A stretch of 64,000 nt of DNA, taken from the NCBI GenBank assembly GCA_002356435.2, contig AP018040.2:1054001-1118000 (forward strand). The letters are read 5' to 3'. Below the pieces are notes generated by a model, which was given only the letters and a program-made list of their open reading frames with translations, was not told the DNA's origin and searched no databases. Positions 34,637 to 43,257 of this stretch are shown here, piece by piece. Origin of the DNA: Petrimonas sp. IBARAKI. Its GTDB lineage: Bacteria > Bacteroidota > Bacteroidia > Bacteroidales > Dysgonomonadaceae. Position numbers and translations under genes: made by a program. How positions within the stretch are numbered: position 1 is the first letter of the stretch; every line of letters starts with the position of its first letter.

Positions 34637-36499
34637 TTAGTTGTCTCCCATAATTTTAATAAACTCATCCACCAGCTCACTTACGCTGAAAGGTTGTCCT
34701 TCCACCCGATTGAACCGGTGTACCTTAATATCATCGAACTGGCTCAGTAAATAGGAAGCAAAATGGCCGGTATTTTGCTCGGCAACGATAATGGTTTTGT
34801 ATTTCTTCAAAATATCGTACGTGTTGCGTGGCAACGGATTGATAAACCTGAAGTGCGCGAGGGCTACTTTTCTGTCTTTATCCTGAATGCGCATCATTAC
34901 TTCCAGCAAATGGCCGTAAGTTCCTCCCCATCCAACGATAAGCGTGTCGGCATCTTTATTGCCGATGACCGCTTGTTCGGGGATGAAGTCGGCTATCTTT
35001 TTTATTTTTGCCTTACGGGTATCTACCATCAGTTGGTGGTTTTCGGGATTGGACGATATCACACCCGTGAAATAATCTTTTTCCAGTCCTCCGATGCGGT
35101 GCATGTATCCTTCGGTGCCCGGGACACCCCAGTACCTTACCAGCGTTTCTTCGTCGCGGAGATAGGGTTTCCAGTTTTCGGCACTTTCGTTGAAGTTCTT
35201 CTGAACGTAAGGAGGGGTGATAGTGGGGTATTTTTCGAGGTTTGGAATCTTCCACGTTGATGCACCGTTGGCAATATACCCGTCTGTAAGTAAAACCACC
35301 GGAGTCATATGTTCCAAGGCAATTTTCGATGCCCAGTAGGCACTGTCGAAACAATCGGTGGGGGTGGTGGCCGCTATCACCGCTAGGGGGCTTTCGCCGT
35401 TTCTCCCGTACAGAGCCTGAAACAAATCGGCTTGTTCGCTCTTGGTGGGCATTCCCGTTGATGGACCGCCACGCTGTACATCAACCACAACCAACGGCAG
35501 CTCGGTCATCACCGCTAGTCCAAGTGCTTCGCTTTTGAGCGACAACCCCGGACCTGAAGTGGAGGTTGCACCCAGGCTTCCGGCAAAGCTGGCGCCGATG
35601 GCGGTACAGATTCCGGCAATTTCATCTTCCATCTGCAATGCTTTTACGCCCAGGTCTTTCCTTGCGGAGAGTTCCTGTAAGATATCGGTGGCCGGCGTGA
35701 TGGGGTAGGAACCTAGAAAAAGTTTTACTCCGGCTTTTTCGGCGGCTGCGATTAGTCCGTATGCTGTGGCAGTATTTCCGTTTATATCGGTATAAAAACC
35801 CTTTCCGGTTTCTACGGTGTCGATACGGTAGGTGGTAGCTGTCAGGTGTATGTTGTTTCCGTAGTTATATCCGTCTGTTAATGCTTTTATATTGGTTTCG
35901 ACCAGTTTTGGCCTTTTCTTGAATTTGTCTTTCAGCAGTTGTTCGGCAATCTCAATCGGCCGGTTAAAGAGCCAGCAAACGATGCCCAGCGAAAACATGT
36001 TCTTGCTTCGTAAAATATCCTTGTTTTCCATTCCGCTGTCTGCCAGTGAGTCTTTGGTCATCGATGTGATGGCCACCGGAATAGGTTGAACGTCCTTGAG
36101 GTTAAGTTCTGCAAAAGGATCTTCTGTTTTGAAGAGCGCTTTCTCCAGATCTTTTCGAGTGAAGGAATCGGTATCAAAAATGACGATCGATCCTTTTTTC
36201 AAGTGCTGGCGGTTGACTTTCAGTGCAGCGGGGTTCATCGCGACCAATACGTCGGCTTTATCTCCCGCGTTGTAAATATCTTTCGATCCTACACGGACCT
36301 GAAAACCAGAAACTCCGTTTAACGTGCCTTGCGGTGCGCGAATTTCTGCCGGATAATCGGGAAAAGTGGCGATTTCATTTCCAAAAATGGCAGACAAAGT
36401 GGAAAATAACGTCCCGGTTAACTGCATCCCGTCACCCGAGTCACCGGAAAACCGTATCGTTACCTGCTTCAAATCTGTAATTACAGTTTCATTAATCAT
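34637..36499 (-). CDS. korA: 2-oxoacid (2-oxoglutarate) ferredoxin oxidoreductase, fused gamma/alpha subunit
   Basis: A 620-residue fusion. The first 190 residues are the gamma domain (RFSGDSGDGMQLTGTLFSTL, FPDYPAEIRAPQGTLNGV); the rest is the alpha domain (FLGSYPITPATDILQELS, ALQMEDEIAGICTAIGASFA, TSTSGPGLSLKSEALGLA, QRGGPSTGMPTKSEQADL). The YPITPA(T/S) and RGGPSTG motifs are family markers. A TTG-started frame reaches 36625, but the ATG encoding MINETVITDLK fits homologues and lies after the promoter. It feeds reduced ferredoxin to Rnf, which is encoded 13 kb away. Confidence 0.92.
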   Translation of the reverse strand: MINETVITDLKQVTIRFSGDSGDGMQLTGTLFSTLSAIFGNEIATFPDYPAEIRAPQGTLNGVSGFQVRVGSKDIYNAGDKADVLVAMNPAALKVNRQHLKKGSIVIFDTDSFTRKDLEKALFKTEDPFAELNLKDVQPIPVAITSMTKDSLADSGMENKDILRSKNMFSLGIVCWLFNRPIEIAEQLLKDKFKKRPKLVETNIKALTDGYNYGNNIHLTATTYRIDTVETGKGFYTDINGNTATAYGLIAAAEKAGVKLFLGSYPITPATDILQELSARKDLGVKALQMEDEIAGICTAIGASFAGSLGATSTSGPGLSLKSEALGLAVMTELPLVVVDVQRGGPSTGMPTKSEQADLFQALYGRNGESPLAVIAATTPTDCFDSAYWASKIALEHMTPVVLLTDGYIANGASTWKIPNLEKYPTITPPYVQKNFNESAENWKPYLRDEETLVRYWGVPGTEGYMHRIGGLEKDYFTGVISSNPENHQLMVDTRKAKIKKIADFIPEQAVIGNKDADTLIVGWGGTYGHLLEVMMRIQDKDRKVALAHFRFINPLPRNTYDILKKYKTIIVAEQNTGHFASYLLSQFDDIKVHRFNRVEGQPFSVSELVDEFIKIMGDN

Positions 36500-36614
36500 A
36501 ATAAATGTCTTGATTTGTAAATCTTTAACTTCTTTGTGTGTTTTTTCAATCGAGTTTTTGAAAAACAAGTTTCTAAACTTTTGACAGGTTAATTCCGTTG
36601 ATAATAATACGGTG

Positions 36615-36622
36615 CAAAGTAA
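36615..36622 (-). promoter_or_regulatory. Promoter of korAB
   Basis: TTTG, 20 bp, TTACTTTG then CACC on the minus strand. One base differs from TAnnTTTG. It leaves a leader of about 110 bases before korA. Confidence 0.5.
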
Positions 36623-36713
36623 CAAAAGAGTTGGGGAAAAAGCAAATTTTGCGTTCTATAAATTAATTAGCCGGATGCCTTACCTTGTGTTAACAGACTT
36701 CAAGCTTCCTGTT

Positions 36714-38018
36714 TCATGTCCTCTCAATATTTGCTCCCAGCTTATTCAACCGTAAGTCAATATCCTGATAGCCCCGGTCTATCTGGTCGATATTATGAAT
36801 GATGCTTTTGCCCTTGGCGCTCATCGCCGCAATAAGGAGCGAGATCCCGGCGCGGATATCGGGCGAGATCATGGTCATCCCACGAAGGCGGAATCGATCA
36901 CCTAACCCGATAACTGTTGCCCGGTGCGGGTCACATAAAATAATCTGAGCCCCCATATCGATAAGCTTGTCTACGAAAAACAGGCGGCTCTCAAACATTT
37001 TCTGGTGGATCAGCACGCACCCTTCGGCTTTGGTGGCAACAACAAGCATGACGCTCAGTAAGTCAGGGGTAAGGCCGGGCCACGGTGCATCGGCAATAGT
37101 CAGGATGGAACCGTCTATAAACGATTCGATGGTGTAATGTTCCTGGGGCGGAATGTATAAATCATCGCCCTGTTGCTGAACAGCGATACCCAACCTGCGG
37201 AAACTTTCGGGAATAATTCCCAGATTTTCTATCGACGCGTTCTTTATGGTTACTTCAGAAGCAGTCATCGCTGCCATTCCAATAAAGCTGCCGACCTCGA
37301 TCATATCGGGCAGCAGTTTGTGGCGGCAACCCCCCAGTCTTGTAACTCCTTTTACGGTGAGCCGGTTAGAACCTATCCCTTCGATTTTTGCCCCCATCCT
37401 TACCAGCATCTTGCTCAATTGCTCCACATAAGGTTCACAGGCGGCATTATAGATAATGGTTTCTCCTTCTGCAAACACGGCAGCCATCAGCAAGTTAGCG
37501 GTTCCGGTAACCGATGCCTCTTCCAGCAGGATGTATTGCCCGCGCAGGTGGTTGGCGGAAAGGGAAAAAAGTTGTTTTTTTTCATCGAAAACCAGTTCGG
37601 CCCCCAGCTTCATGATTCCGTTGAAATGTGTATCCAAACGCCGCCGCCCGATTTTGTCGCCTCCAGGTTTGGGGACGATCGCTTTCCCGAATCGTGCCAA
37701 AAGTGGGCCAATTATCATAATTGAACCACGCAGGGCGGCGATTTTTTTCATGTAATCTTCGGTCTTCGTGAACTCCAAATCAATAGCTGAAGCTCTGAAC
37801 GAATAGGTGTCCGGGCTTAATTTTTGCACTTCCACACCCATATCTTTAAGCAATGCTATAAGGTTGTTCACATCCAGGATATCGGGGATGTTTTCAATAA
37901 CAACCTCTTCATCGGTAAGCAGTGTGGCGCAGATTACCTGTAATGCTTCGTTTTTTGCTCCCTGAGGAAATATTTCGCCTTTTAGCCGGTGTCCGCCTTC
38001 GATAATAAATGATGACAT
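36714..38018 (-). CDS. murA: UDP-N-acetylglucosamine 1-carboxyvinyltransferase, Asp-type
   Basis: A 434-residue MurA that adds enolpyruvate from PEP to UDP-GlcNAc, the first step of peptidoglycan synthesis. It starts with GGHRLKGEIFPQGAKNEALQ and ends with the PDIRAGISLLIAAM and DRGYQDIDLRLNKLGA blocks. The flexible-loop residue that is Cys115 in E. coli is Asp121 here (KPGGDKIGRRRLDTHF). By established knowledge that change makes the enzyme insensitive to fosfomycin. It is followed by murB; promoter TAAATTTG lies about 20 bp upstream of the start. Confidence 0.95.
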   Translation of the reverse strand: MSSFIIEGGHRLKGEIFPQGAKNEALQVICATLLTDEEVVIENIPDILDVNNLIALLKDMGVEVQKLSPDTYSFRASAIDLEFTKTEDYMKKIAALRGSIMIIGPLLARFGKAIVPKPGGDKIGRRRLDTHFNGIMKLGAELVFDEKKQLFSLSANHLRGQYILLEEASVTGTANLLMAAVFAEGETIIYNAACEPYVEQLSKMLVRMGAKIEGIGSNRLTVKGVTRLGGCRHKLLPDMIEVGSFIGMAAMTASEVTIKNASIENLGIIPESFRRLGIAVQQQGDDLYIPPQEHYTIESFIDGSILTIADAPWPGLTPDLLSVMLVVATKAEGCVLIHQKMFESRLFFVDKLIDMGAQIILCDPHRATVIGLGDRFRLRGMTMISPDIRAGISLLIAAMSAKGKSIIHNIDQIDRGYQDIDLRLNKLGANIERT

Positions 38019-38038
38019 ACGTTGATTTTCGATTTGTG

Positions 38039-38046
38039 CAAATTTA
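38039..38046 (-). promoter_or_regulatory. Promoter -7 element of murA
   Basis: TAAATTTG followed by CAC on the minus strand, 21 bp before the murA ATG, which implies a very short leader. Confidence 0.5.
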
Positions 38047-38106
38047 GGGTTTTCTTTTGAAATAATCGTTGTTTAGGAAAATACGGCCGGCATTTTCTGC
38101 CCTTTG

Positions 38107-39105
38107 TTAAAAAATCCAGACCTCCGGCTCCAGCATAATGTGGAATTTACATTGTACCTCGTTTTGAATGTCCTGAACGAAACTCAGTATTTCCTCCCCG
38201 TTTTCGGTTCCGTAATTCACGACAATCAGCGCGTGACCTTCGTAAATGCCCACGTTGCCTTTCCGTTTTCCTTTGCATCCCGTTTTCTCGATAAGGTATG
38301 CCGCCGAGGTCTTAAAACCGTTGTCTCCGATATTGTATATTGGCGCATCGGGTAGGAGTGTGAGCAGTTTTTCCTTTTGCGGTTTTGATAAAATGGGATT
38401 TTTGAAGAAACTCCCCGCGTTAGGCAATTCAAGGTGGTTGGGTAATTTGCGGGTGCGGATCCGGATAATGGCTTCCCTTACCTGGGATAAAGAGGGGTGG
38501 AAATTGTTTTTCAGTTCCAGGTTCAGGTCTGCATATTTTTCTACATACGTAAATGCTTTTTGCAACCTGAAAACCGACGAGGTTACCACAAATTTACGGG
38601 TCTGCTTGAAGATGCTGTTTCGATAGGAAAAATTGCATGCTGTGTTGGAGAAACTTTCAATTTTGCCACTTGAGGCTTCCACTGTTTTCACGTACGTGAT
38701 TACGTCTTTTACTTCGGCTCCGTAAGCACCGATGTTTTGTATGGGGGCCGCTCCTACAGTTCCGGGGATAAGCGATAGGTTTTCCACTCCCGAATAACCG
38801 CGAGAAACACAGAACTCCACAAAGTTGTCCCAATCTTCCGCTGCCCCTGCTTCAATTTCTACCCAATCGGCATTTTCCTCTAAAACACGGATGCCGTGGA
38901 TTTCGGGTTTGATAATCAGCCCGTCGAAATCTCGGGTGAAAAACAGGTTGCATCCGCTTCCGATAACCAACTTCTTTTCGGTTTTGTAGCTGGAGAGAAT
39001 TTCCTGCAATTCGGTAATGGTTGACGGTTGCGCGAAAAGTTTAGCCAGCGCTTTTGTTTTAAAAGAATTGTAGGGTTGAAGTTGGATGTCGTGTTGAATG
39101 TTCAT
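38107..39105 (-). CDS. murB: UDP-N-acetylenolpyruvoylglucosamine reductase
   Basis: A 332-residue FAD enzyme that reduces the MurA product to UDP-MurNAc. FAD-binding VIGSGCNLFFT, SLIPGTVGAAPIQNIGAYG, the catalytic-Ser NAGSFFKNPI and the final LEPEVWIF (catalytic Glu) are present, as in type I MurB. The ATG at 39105 gives the typical start (MNIQHDIQLQPYNSFKTKA); the 18 extra upstream codons belong to intergenic sequence after the RsmI-like gene. It lies 88 bp upstream of the murA start on the same strand, outside the murA promoter. Confidence 0.95.
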   Translation of the reverse strand: MNIQHDIQLQPYNSFKTKALAKLFAQPSTITELQEILSSYKTEKKLVIGSGCNLFFTRDFDGLIIKPEIHGIRVLEENADWVEIEAGAAEDWDNFVEFCVSRGYSGVENLSLIPGTVGAAPIQNIGAYGAEVKDVITYVKTVEASSGKIESFSNTACNFSYRNSIFKQTRKFVVTSSVFRLQKAFTYVEKYADLNLELKNNFHPSLSQVREAIIRIRTRKLPNHLELPNAGSFFKNPILSKPQKEKLLTLLPDAPIYNIGDNGFKTSAAYLIEKTGCKGKRKGNVGIYEGHALIVVNYGTENGEEILSFVQDIQNEVQCKFHIMLEPEVWIF

Positions 39106-39134
39106 TCGGGTTATGGGTTTATTGCTTATAGCGC

Positions 39135-39842
39135 CTATCTGTATATAAGAAATACGCACGGTTTCTTGTGCATATCGGGCAAATTGCCTTTCCAGGCCTT
39201 CACCGGTCTTGTTGCAATGTATTCATCCTCGCAGGAGATATTCATCGCGATACATAACAGTGTCTGAGGTTTGCAGTGCTGTAAAATATCCTCTGCCAGC
39301 TTTTTGTTGCGGTAGGGTGTTTCGATAAAAAGCTGCGTTTGATTTTCGGAATATACCCTGTTCTCCAGTTTCTTAAGTGTTTTTATCCGCTCGCCGGATT
39401 CAATGGGCAGGTAGCCGTGAAAAGCAAAGCTTTGCCCGTTGAATCCCGATGCCATCATCGCCATGAGTAAGGATGACGGGCCAACCAGCGGTACAACTTT
39501 TATTCTTTCGCTTTGTGCAATAGCCACTACATCAGCTCCCGGATCGGCTATGGCCGGACAGCCTGCTTCGGAGATAATTCCCACACTTTCTCCCTGCCGG
39601 ATGGGTTTCAGGTACGCTGAAATACGATGCCGGTCGGTATGTTCGTTCAACTCGTAGAAAGCAAGGGAATCGATATCGATTTCAGGATTGCATTGCTTCA
39701 GAAATCTACGTGCTGTTCGTACGTTTTCTACGATGAAATGGCGTAAATCGGAAGTGATCCGGAGGTTGTACGATGGTAAAACCTGGTTGACCGGCGTGTC
39801 TCCCAGCGTTGTGGGAATCAGGTATAAGGCGGCATCTTTCAT
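39135..39842 (-). CDS. SAM-dependent tetrapyrrole-methylase-fold methyltransferase, RsmI-like
   Basis: A 235-residue protein of the SAM-dependent methylase superfamily that includes RsmI, the 16S rRNA C1402 2'-O-methyltransferase. It shows LYLIPTTLGDTP, SVGIISEAGCPAIADPGADVV and VVPLVGPSSLLMAMMASGFN. It is shorter and more diverged than true RsmI, so a different rRNA or small-molecule target is possible. Its start overlaps the NUDIX gene stop by 4 bp (ATGA), showing translational coupling; the next gene, murB, is 29 bp away. Confidence 0.8.
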   Translation of the reverse strand: MKDAALYLIPTTLGDTPVNQVLPSYNLRITSDLRHFIVENVRTARRFLKQCNPEIDIDSLAFYELNEHTDRHRISAYLKPIRQGESVGIISEAGCPAIADPGADVVAIAQSERIKVVPLVGPSSLLMAMMASGFNGQSFAFHGYLPIESGERIKTLKKLENRVYSENQTQLFIETPYRNKKLAEDILQHCKPQTLLCIAMNISCEDEYIATRPVKAWKGNLPDMHKKPCVFLIYR

Positions 39843-40408
39843 AGTAACTTGTTTACAGCCATGTATTTCCATAAAGGAGCAGCCATGGTAGCCTGAATAA
39901 TTTCTCCGTTCATCAGCAACTCTTTTACTTCATCAAGAGAAAAAAGATGCACCGTAAGGTCTTCGGAGTCTTCTAGTGCCTGGTCATTTATCCTTTCCAC
40001 ATCCTCAGCGATAAAACAGTAGGAGAGGTTTGTGTTTGCGCTTGCATTGGGAGAAACACAGATAAATTCGCTCCATTTCCCTTTTCCGTAGCCGGTTTCT
40101 TCCATCAACTCCCGTTTTGCCGATTCGAGTGGCGACCGGTCGCTGTTTTCGCATACCCCGGCACACAGTTCGTAGCAAACCTGTCTGATTCCATGCCTGT
40201 ACTGCTTCACCAGTACAAATTTTTTCTCGCGGGTTATAGCAATCGTATTTACCCAATTGGCGTACTCCAAGACGTAATATTCGGGAGCGATATTTCCGTT
40301 GGGCAATTGCAGTTGCTCTTTTCTGACCGTTAACCAGGGTTCCTGATGCAGGTATTCGCTTCCCAATACTCTCCAATGCAGGGATTTGTTGTCGCTTTTC
40401 AAATTCAT
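39839..40408 (-). CDS. NUDIX hydrolase (ADP-ribose pyrophosphatase-like)
   Basis: A 189-residue NUDIX protein. The box is seen as a Gly-led ELCAGVCENSDRSP followed by AKRELMEETGYG, with the metal-binding REx2EE residues intact. The N-terminal part (WRVLGSEYLHQEPWLTVRKE, VLEYANWVNTIAITRE) resembles the ADP-ribose pyrophosphatase/NudF branch that cleaves ADP-sugars. The ATG at 40408 is preferred over an upstream one. It overlaps the RsmI-like gene by 4 bp. Confidence 0.85.
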   Translation of the reverse strand: MNLKSDNKSLHWRVLGSEYLHQEPWLTVRKEQLQLPNGNIAPEYYVLEYANWVNTIAITREKKFVLVKQYRHGIRQVCYELCAGVCENSDRSPLESAKRELMEETGYGKGKWSEFICVSPNASANTNLSYCFIAEDVERINDQALEDSEDLTVHLFSLDEVKELLMNGEIIQATMAAPLWKYMAVNKLL

Positions 40409-40468
40409 GGATGAACATTTTCCTGCAAAATTAGCCAAAAATGTTTATACATGTTGTGATTTTACGAA

Positions 40469-41125
40469 TCAATAACCTATCCGGATAAGATCGTATATTG
40501 AATCGATTTTTACTTTGTCTGCAAACTCGCTTACCAGGTTGATGTTGGCAAATGCGATAAAAACCGTTACCATAAAAGCTATTCCGTACAAACCGCCGGT
40601 TATGTGTGCCGAGTGATTGATCCCTTTGGATTGCTTTTTGTCAAGTGAAACAGAAATAAGCAAAAAAATCGTTCCGAAAAGGAAAGCGGGTAGCCATACC
40701 GGGATAAATAGGACTCCCATGAAATTCATCGGGTTTATGAGAATATATGCGAAAATTATTGCTGAAACCGCCCCGGACGCACCCACTCCCCGGTAACTGT
40801 TGTTGTTTTTCTGTTTAAGGTAAGTGGGGAGAATGGATACGGGCAGGGCGGTTACGTAGAGCAGCAGGTAATAGAAAACTCCTGTCTGTCCTCCAAATGT
40901 TGCTTTAAAAGCACGCTCTATATCGCCGCCAAAAAAATAGAGCGTGAACATATTGAATATAAGGTGCGTATAGTCGGCGTGTAATACACCATACGTGAAG
41001 AAACGATACCATTGTCCGCGACCTGCTTCTGTGGGCCTGAAAATGAATTTATCCATCATCGTATAGTTGCCGAAAGCAGCTATGGAAATTACCGATGTTA
41101 TTCCGATTATCAGGAACGTGATCAT
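40469..41125 (-). CDS. Rhomboid-family intramembrane serine protease
   Basis: A 218-residue membrane protein with six predicted helices. The catalytic Ser117 lies in GVGASGAVSAIIF and the paired His174 in NHSAHITGGLYG; HADYTHLIFNMFTLYFFG gives the conserved H-x-x-x-N oxyanion region. It would cut membrane proteins within the bilayer; the substrate is unknown. It starts 2 bp after the stop of the exported TIM-barrel gene, so both share one transcript. Confidence 0.92.
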   Translation of the reverse strand: MITFLIIGITSVISIAAFGNYTMMDKFIFRPTEAGRGQWYRFFTYGVLHADYTHLIFNMFTLYFFGGDIERAFKATFGGQTGVFYYLLLYVTALPVSILPTYLKQKNNNSYRGVGASGAVSAIIFAYILINPMNFMGVLFIPVWLPAFLFGTIFLLISVSLDKKQSKGINHSAHITGGLYGIAFMVTVFIAFANINLVSEFADKVKIDSIYDLIRIGY

Positions 41126-41127
41126 AT

Positions 41128-41955
41128 TTATTTTGTGGCAGCTATTACCCCACGGAAATATCCGATGGATTCGGCAATGCCCAGAAACGGATCATTCATG
41201 TTACGCTCGTGTTCCAAGCTACAAACGCCTTCGTATCCTACTTTTCTGAGCATTTTTACAAACGCCGGAATATCCAGTATTCCCCGGCCTACTTCAACGG
41301 AATAGCCTTGTTTCGTGGCTCCGGTCACATCCTTGATATGCACATCAAAAACTCGGGACCGGTATTTTTTCAGGTCTTTCACAGGATCTTTTCCATTACG
41401 GCGGTCATGGCCAATATCCAGACACATCCCGATGCGTGGATCAAGATCTTTTACGTTCTTCCAGACATCATCGGCGTCGGGATAAAGGGGCATGTCTGGT
41501 CCGTGAAGATGAATGGCATACTTGAAATCGTACTCTTTCACTTTTTTATCGACGTAAGGCAGTAAATCATAGTTGGGAACCCCGACGATCATTTTCACTC
41601 CCACACGTTTCGCATACTCAAACGCTTTGTCAATTTCTTCCTGCGACCGCATATAAACGGGGCCAACAGCATAGCCGGTCACGTTTTTGGCTTTCAGCTT
41701 GGCGTGAAAAGCCGCAATCTGTTCATCGGTACTGTTCATCGGCAAATGAAAATCTTTGATGCAAAGGTAGCGAACATCGCATTTCTGCATGATTTCCAAT
41801 GTCTTGTCCAAGTCAAATTTTACAAATGTATACCCGGCCATTCCCACTTTAAATTTTTCGAATGTGTCCGGCGCCGGTTGCGGGTCGGGTCGTTGTTGTG
41901 CATGGATCAACAGGGAAACCAAAATTCCCGTCAGCAAAAAAACTAATTTCTTCAT
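41128..41955 (-). CDS. Exported sugar-phosphate isomerase/epimerase-like TIM-barrel protein
   Basis: A 275-residue protein with a signal peptide (about 1-19, ending LLIHAQ) and an AP-endonuclease-2-like TIM barrel (sugar phosphate isomerase/epimerase family). Metal-site strands include GMCLDIGHDRRNG, VFDVHIKDV and VCSLEHERNMNDP, with His, Asp and Glu in the usual places. Periplasmic members are common in Bacteroidota and often linked to sugar-derivative use, but no substrate can be named. It shares a transcript with the rhomboid gene. Confidence 0.85.
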   Translation of the reverse strand: MKKLVFLLTGILVSLLIHAQQRPDPQPAPDTFEKFKVGMAGYTFVKFDLDKTLEIMQKCDVRYLCIKDFHLPMNSTDEQIAAFHAKLKAKNVTGYAVGPVYMRSQEEIDKAFEYAKRVGVKMIVGVPNYDLLPYVDKKVKEYDFKYAIHLHGPDMPLYPDADDVWKNVKDLDPRIGMCLDIGHDRRNGKDPVKDLKKYRSRVFDVHIKDVTGATKQGYSVEVGRGILDIPAFVKMLRKVGYEGVCSLEHERNMNDPFLGIAESIGYFRGVIAATK

Positions 41956-41993
41956 CTTGAGTTAAATTAAAAAAGTATTTCTGTGTTCGTGCA

Positions 41994-42001
41994 CAAAAAT
42001 A
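41994..42001 (-). promoter_or_regulatory. Promoter -7 element of the TIM-barrel/rhomboid operon
   Basis: TATTTTTG on the minus strand, 39 bp before the ATG at 41955. Confidence 0.5.
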
Positions 42002-42114
42002 CAAATTTTATGGAGAAGCACGAATAAAAAGTGAAGTTTGTTATAAAATAATTGCTTATTCAATAAATCGAACCTTTTTTCGTTACTTTGTAAACAACTA
42101 AAGCAAATGAACGG

Positions 42115-43257
42115 ATGAACTTTTTATTCGAATCCCGGCAACCTGTGAGATATGCTTTTATAGCTGTTGCAACTGTGATTGCCCTTGTTTCGCTTGTCTT
42201 CTCGAACACGCTTGTAAAAGGATTGGCCAAAGAGGAAAGGAATAAAGTTGAGATCTGGGCTGCGGCAACAGAGTTGTTATCCAAAAGCGATGAAAGCAGC
42301 GACATGAATCTGGTATTGCAGATTCTGCAAAGTAACAAGACCATTCCTGTAATCTTGTACGATAAAACCAGTAATACCCTTTCTGCGAATAACATAAAAC
42401 TACCTGAAAAAGACACTCAAGGGTTTTTGCTGAAAAAAACAGGGGAGTTTGCTGTAAAACACGATCCCATTGAACTTGAGGAACTCAATCAGTCTGTTTA
42501 TTTTGATGATTCTTTTATTCTTAAACGATTGCAGATATATCCGTATGTACAGTTGTTGGTGATTTCTATTTTTATAGCGTTAGCTTTTTTTGCTCTCATG
42601 AGCTCACAAAAAGCACAGCAGAACAAGGTATGGGCTGGATTGTCGAAAGAGACGGCTCATCAGTTGGGAACGCCTATCTCGTCGTTGATAGCGTGGACGG
42701 AGTATTTAAAGCTGAAAGGGCTCGATCCTGCTTTGATAAACGAAATGGGTAAGGATGTGTATCGGTTGGAGGTCATTGCCGAACGATTTTCGAAAATCGG
42801 ATCCGTTTCCGACATAAAGCCTGTGACTTTGCAAGATGCAGTAAAACAATCGGTTGCCTATCTCGAGAATCGGATATCCGATAAAGTGCGGTTGATTTTC
42901 GATTTTCCCGAATCTTCAACAATGGTACAACTGAATGAATCGTTGTTCAGTTGGGTAATCGAGAACCTGACTAAAAACGCTGTTGATGCAATGGGAGGAG
43001 AAGGCATTATTACTTATTCAATGGGCGAAAAAGGGAGGCATTGCTTTCTTGATATCTCCGACACGGGAAAAGGCGTTTCAAAATCGAAATTCAACCGTAT
43101 TTTCCAGCCCGGATTCACCACCAAGGAGCGGGGATGGGGATTAGGGTTATCCCTAGCCAAACGTATAGTGGAGAACTATCACGAGGGAAAAATTTTTGTT
43201 AAGCAGTCAGAAATCGGAAAAGGGACCACCTTTAGGATTTTGTTGAGGAAAGGATAA
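42115..43257 (+). CDS. Orphan membrane sensor histidine kinase
   Basis: A 380-residue kinase with two membrane helices (about 12-33 and 140-163) enclosing a periplasmic loop of roughly 110 residues. The dimerisation/phospho-acceptor site is His182 in SKETAHQLGTPISSLIAW, and the ATPase domain has N-box ENLTKNAVDAMGG, DISDTGKGVS, PGFTTKERGWGLGLSLAKRI. No receiver or response regulator gene lies nearby. The H-box with GTP after the His, without the usual E-L-R, belongs to a HisKA-like variant common in Bacteroidota. It overlaps the convergent B3/B4 gene by 26 bp. Confidence 0.9.
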   Translation: MNFLFESRQPVRYAFIAVATVIALVSLVFSNTLVKGLAKEERNKVEIWAAATELLSKSDESSDMNLVLQILQSNKTIPVILYDKTSNTLSANNIKLPEKDTQGFLLKKTGEFAVKHDPIELEELNQSVYFDDSFILKRLQIYPYVQLLVISIFIALAFFALMSSQKAQQNKVWAGLSKETAHQLGTPISSLIAWTEYLKLKGLDPALINEMGKDVYRLEVIAERFSKIGSVSDIKPVTLQDAVKQSVAYLENRISDKVRLIFDFPESSTMVQLNESLFSWVIENLTKNAVDAMGGEGIITYSMGEKGRHCFLDISDTGKGVSKSKFNRIFQPGFTTKERGWGLGLSLAKRIVENYHEGKIFVKQSEIGKGTTFRILLRKG

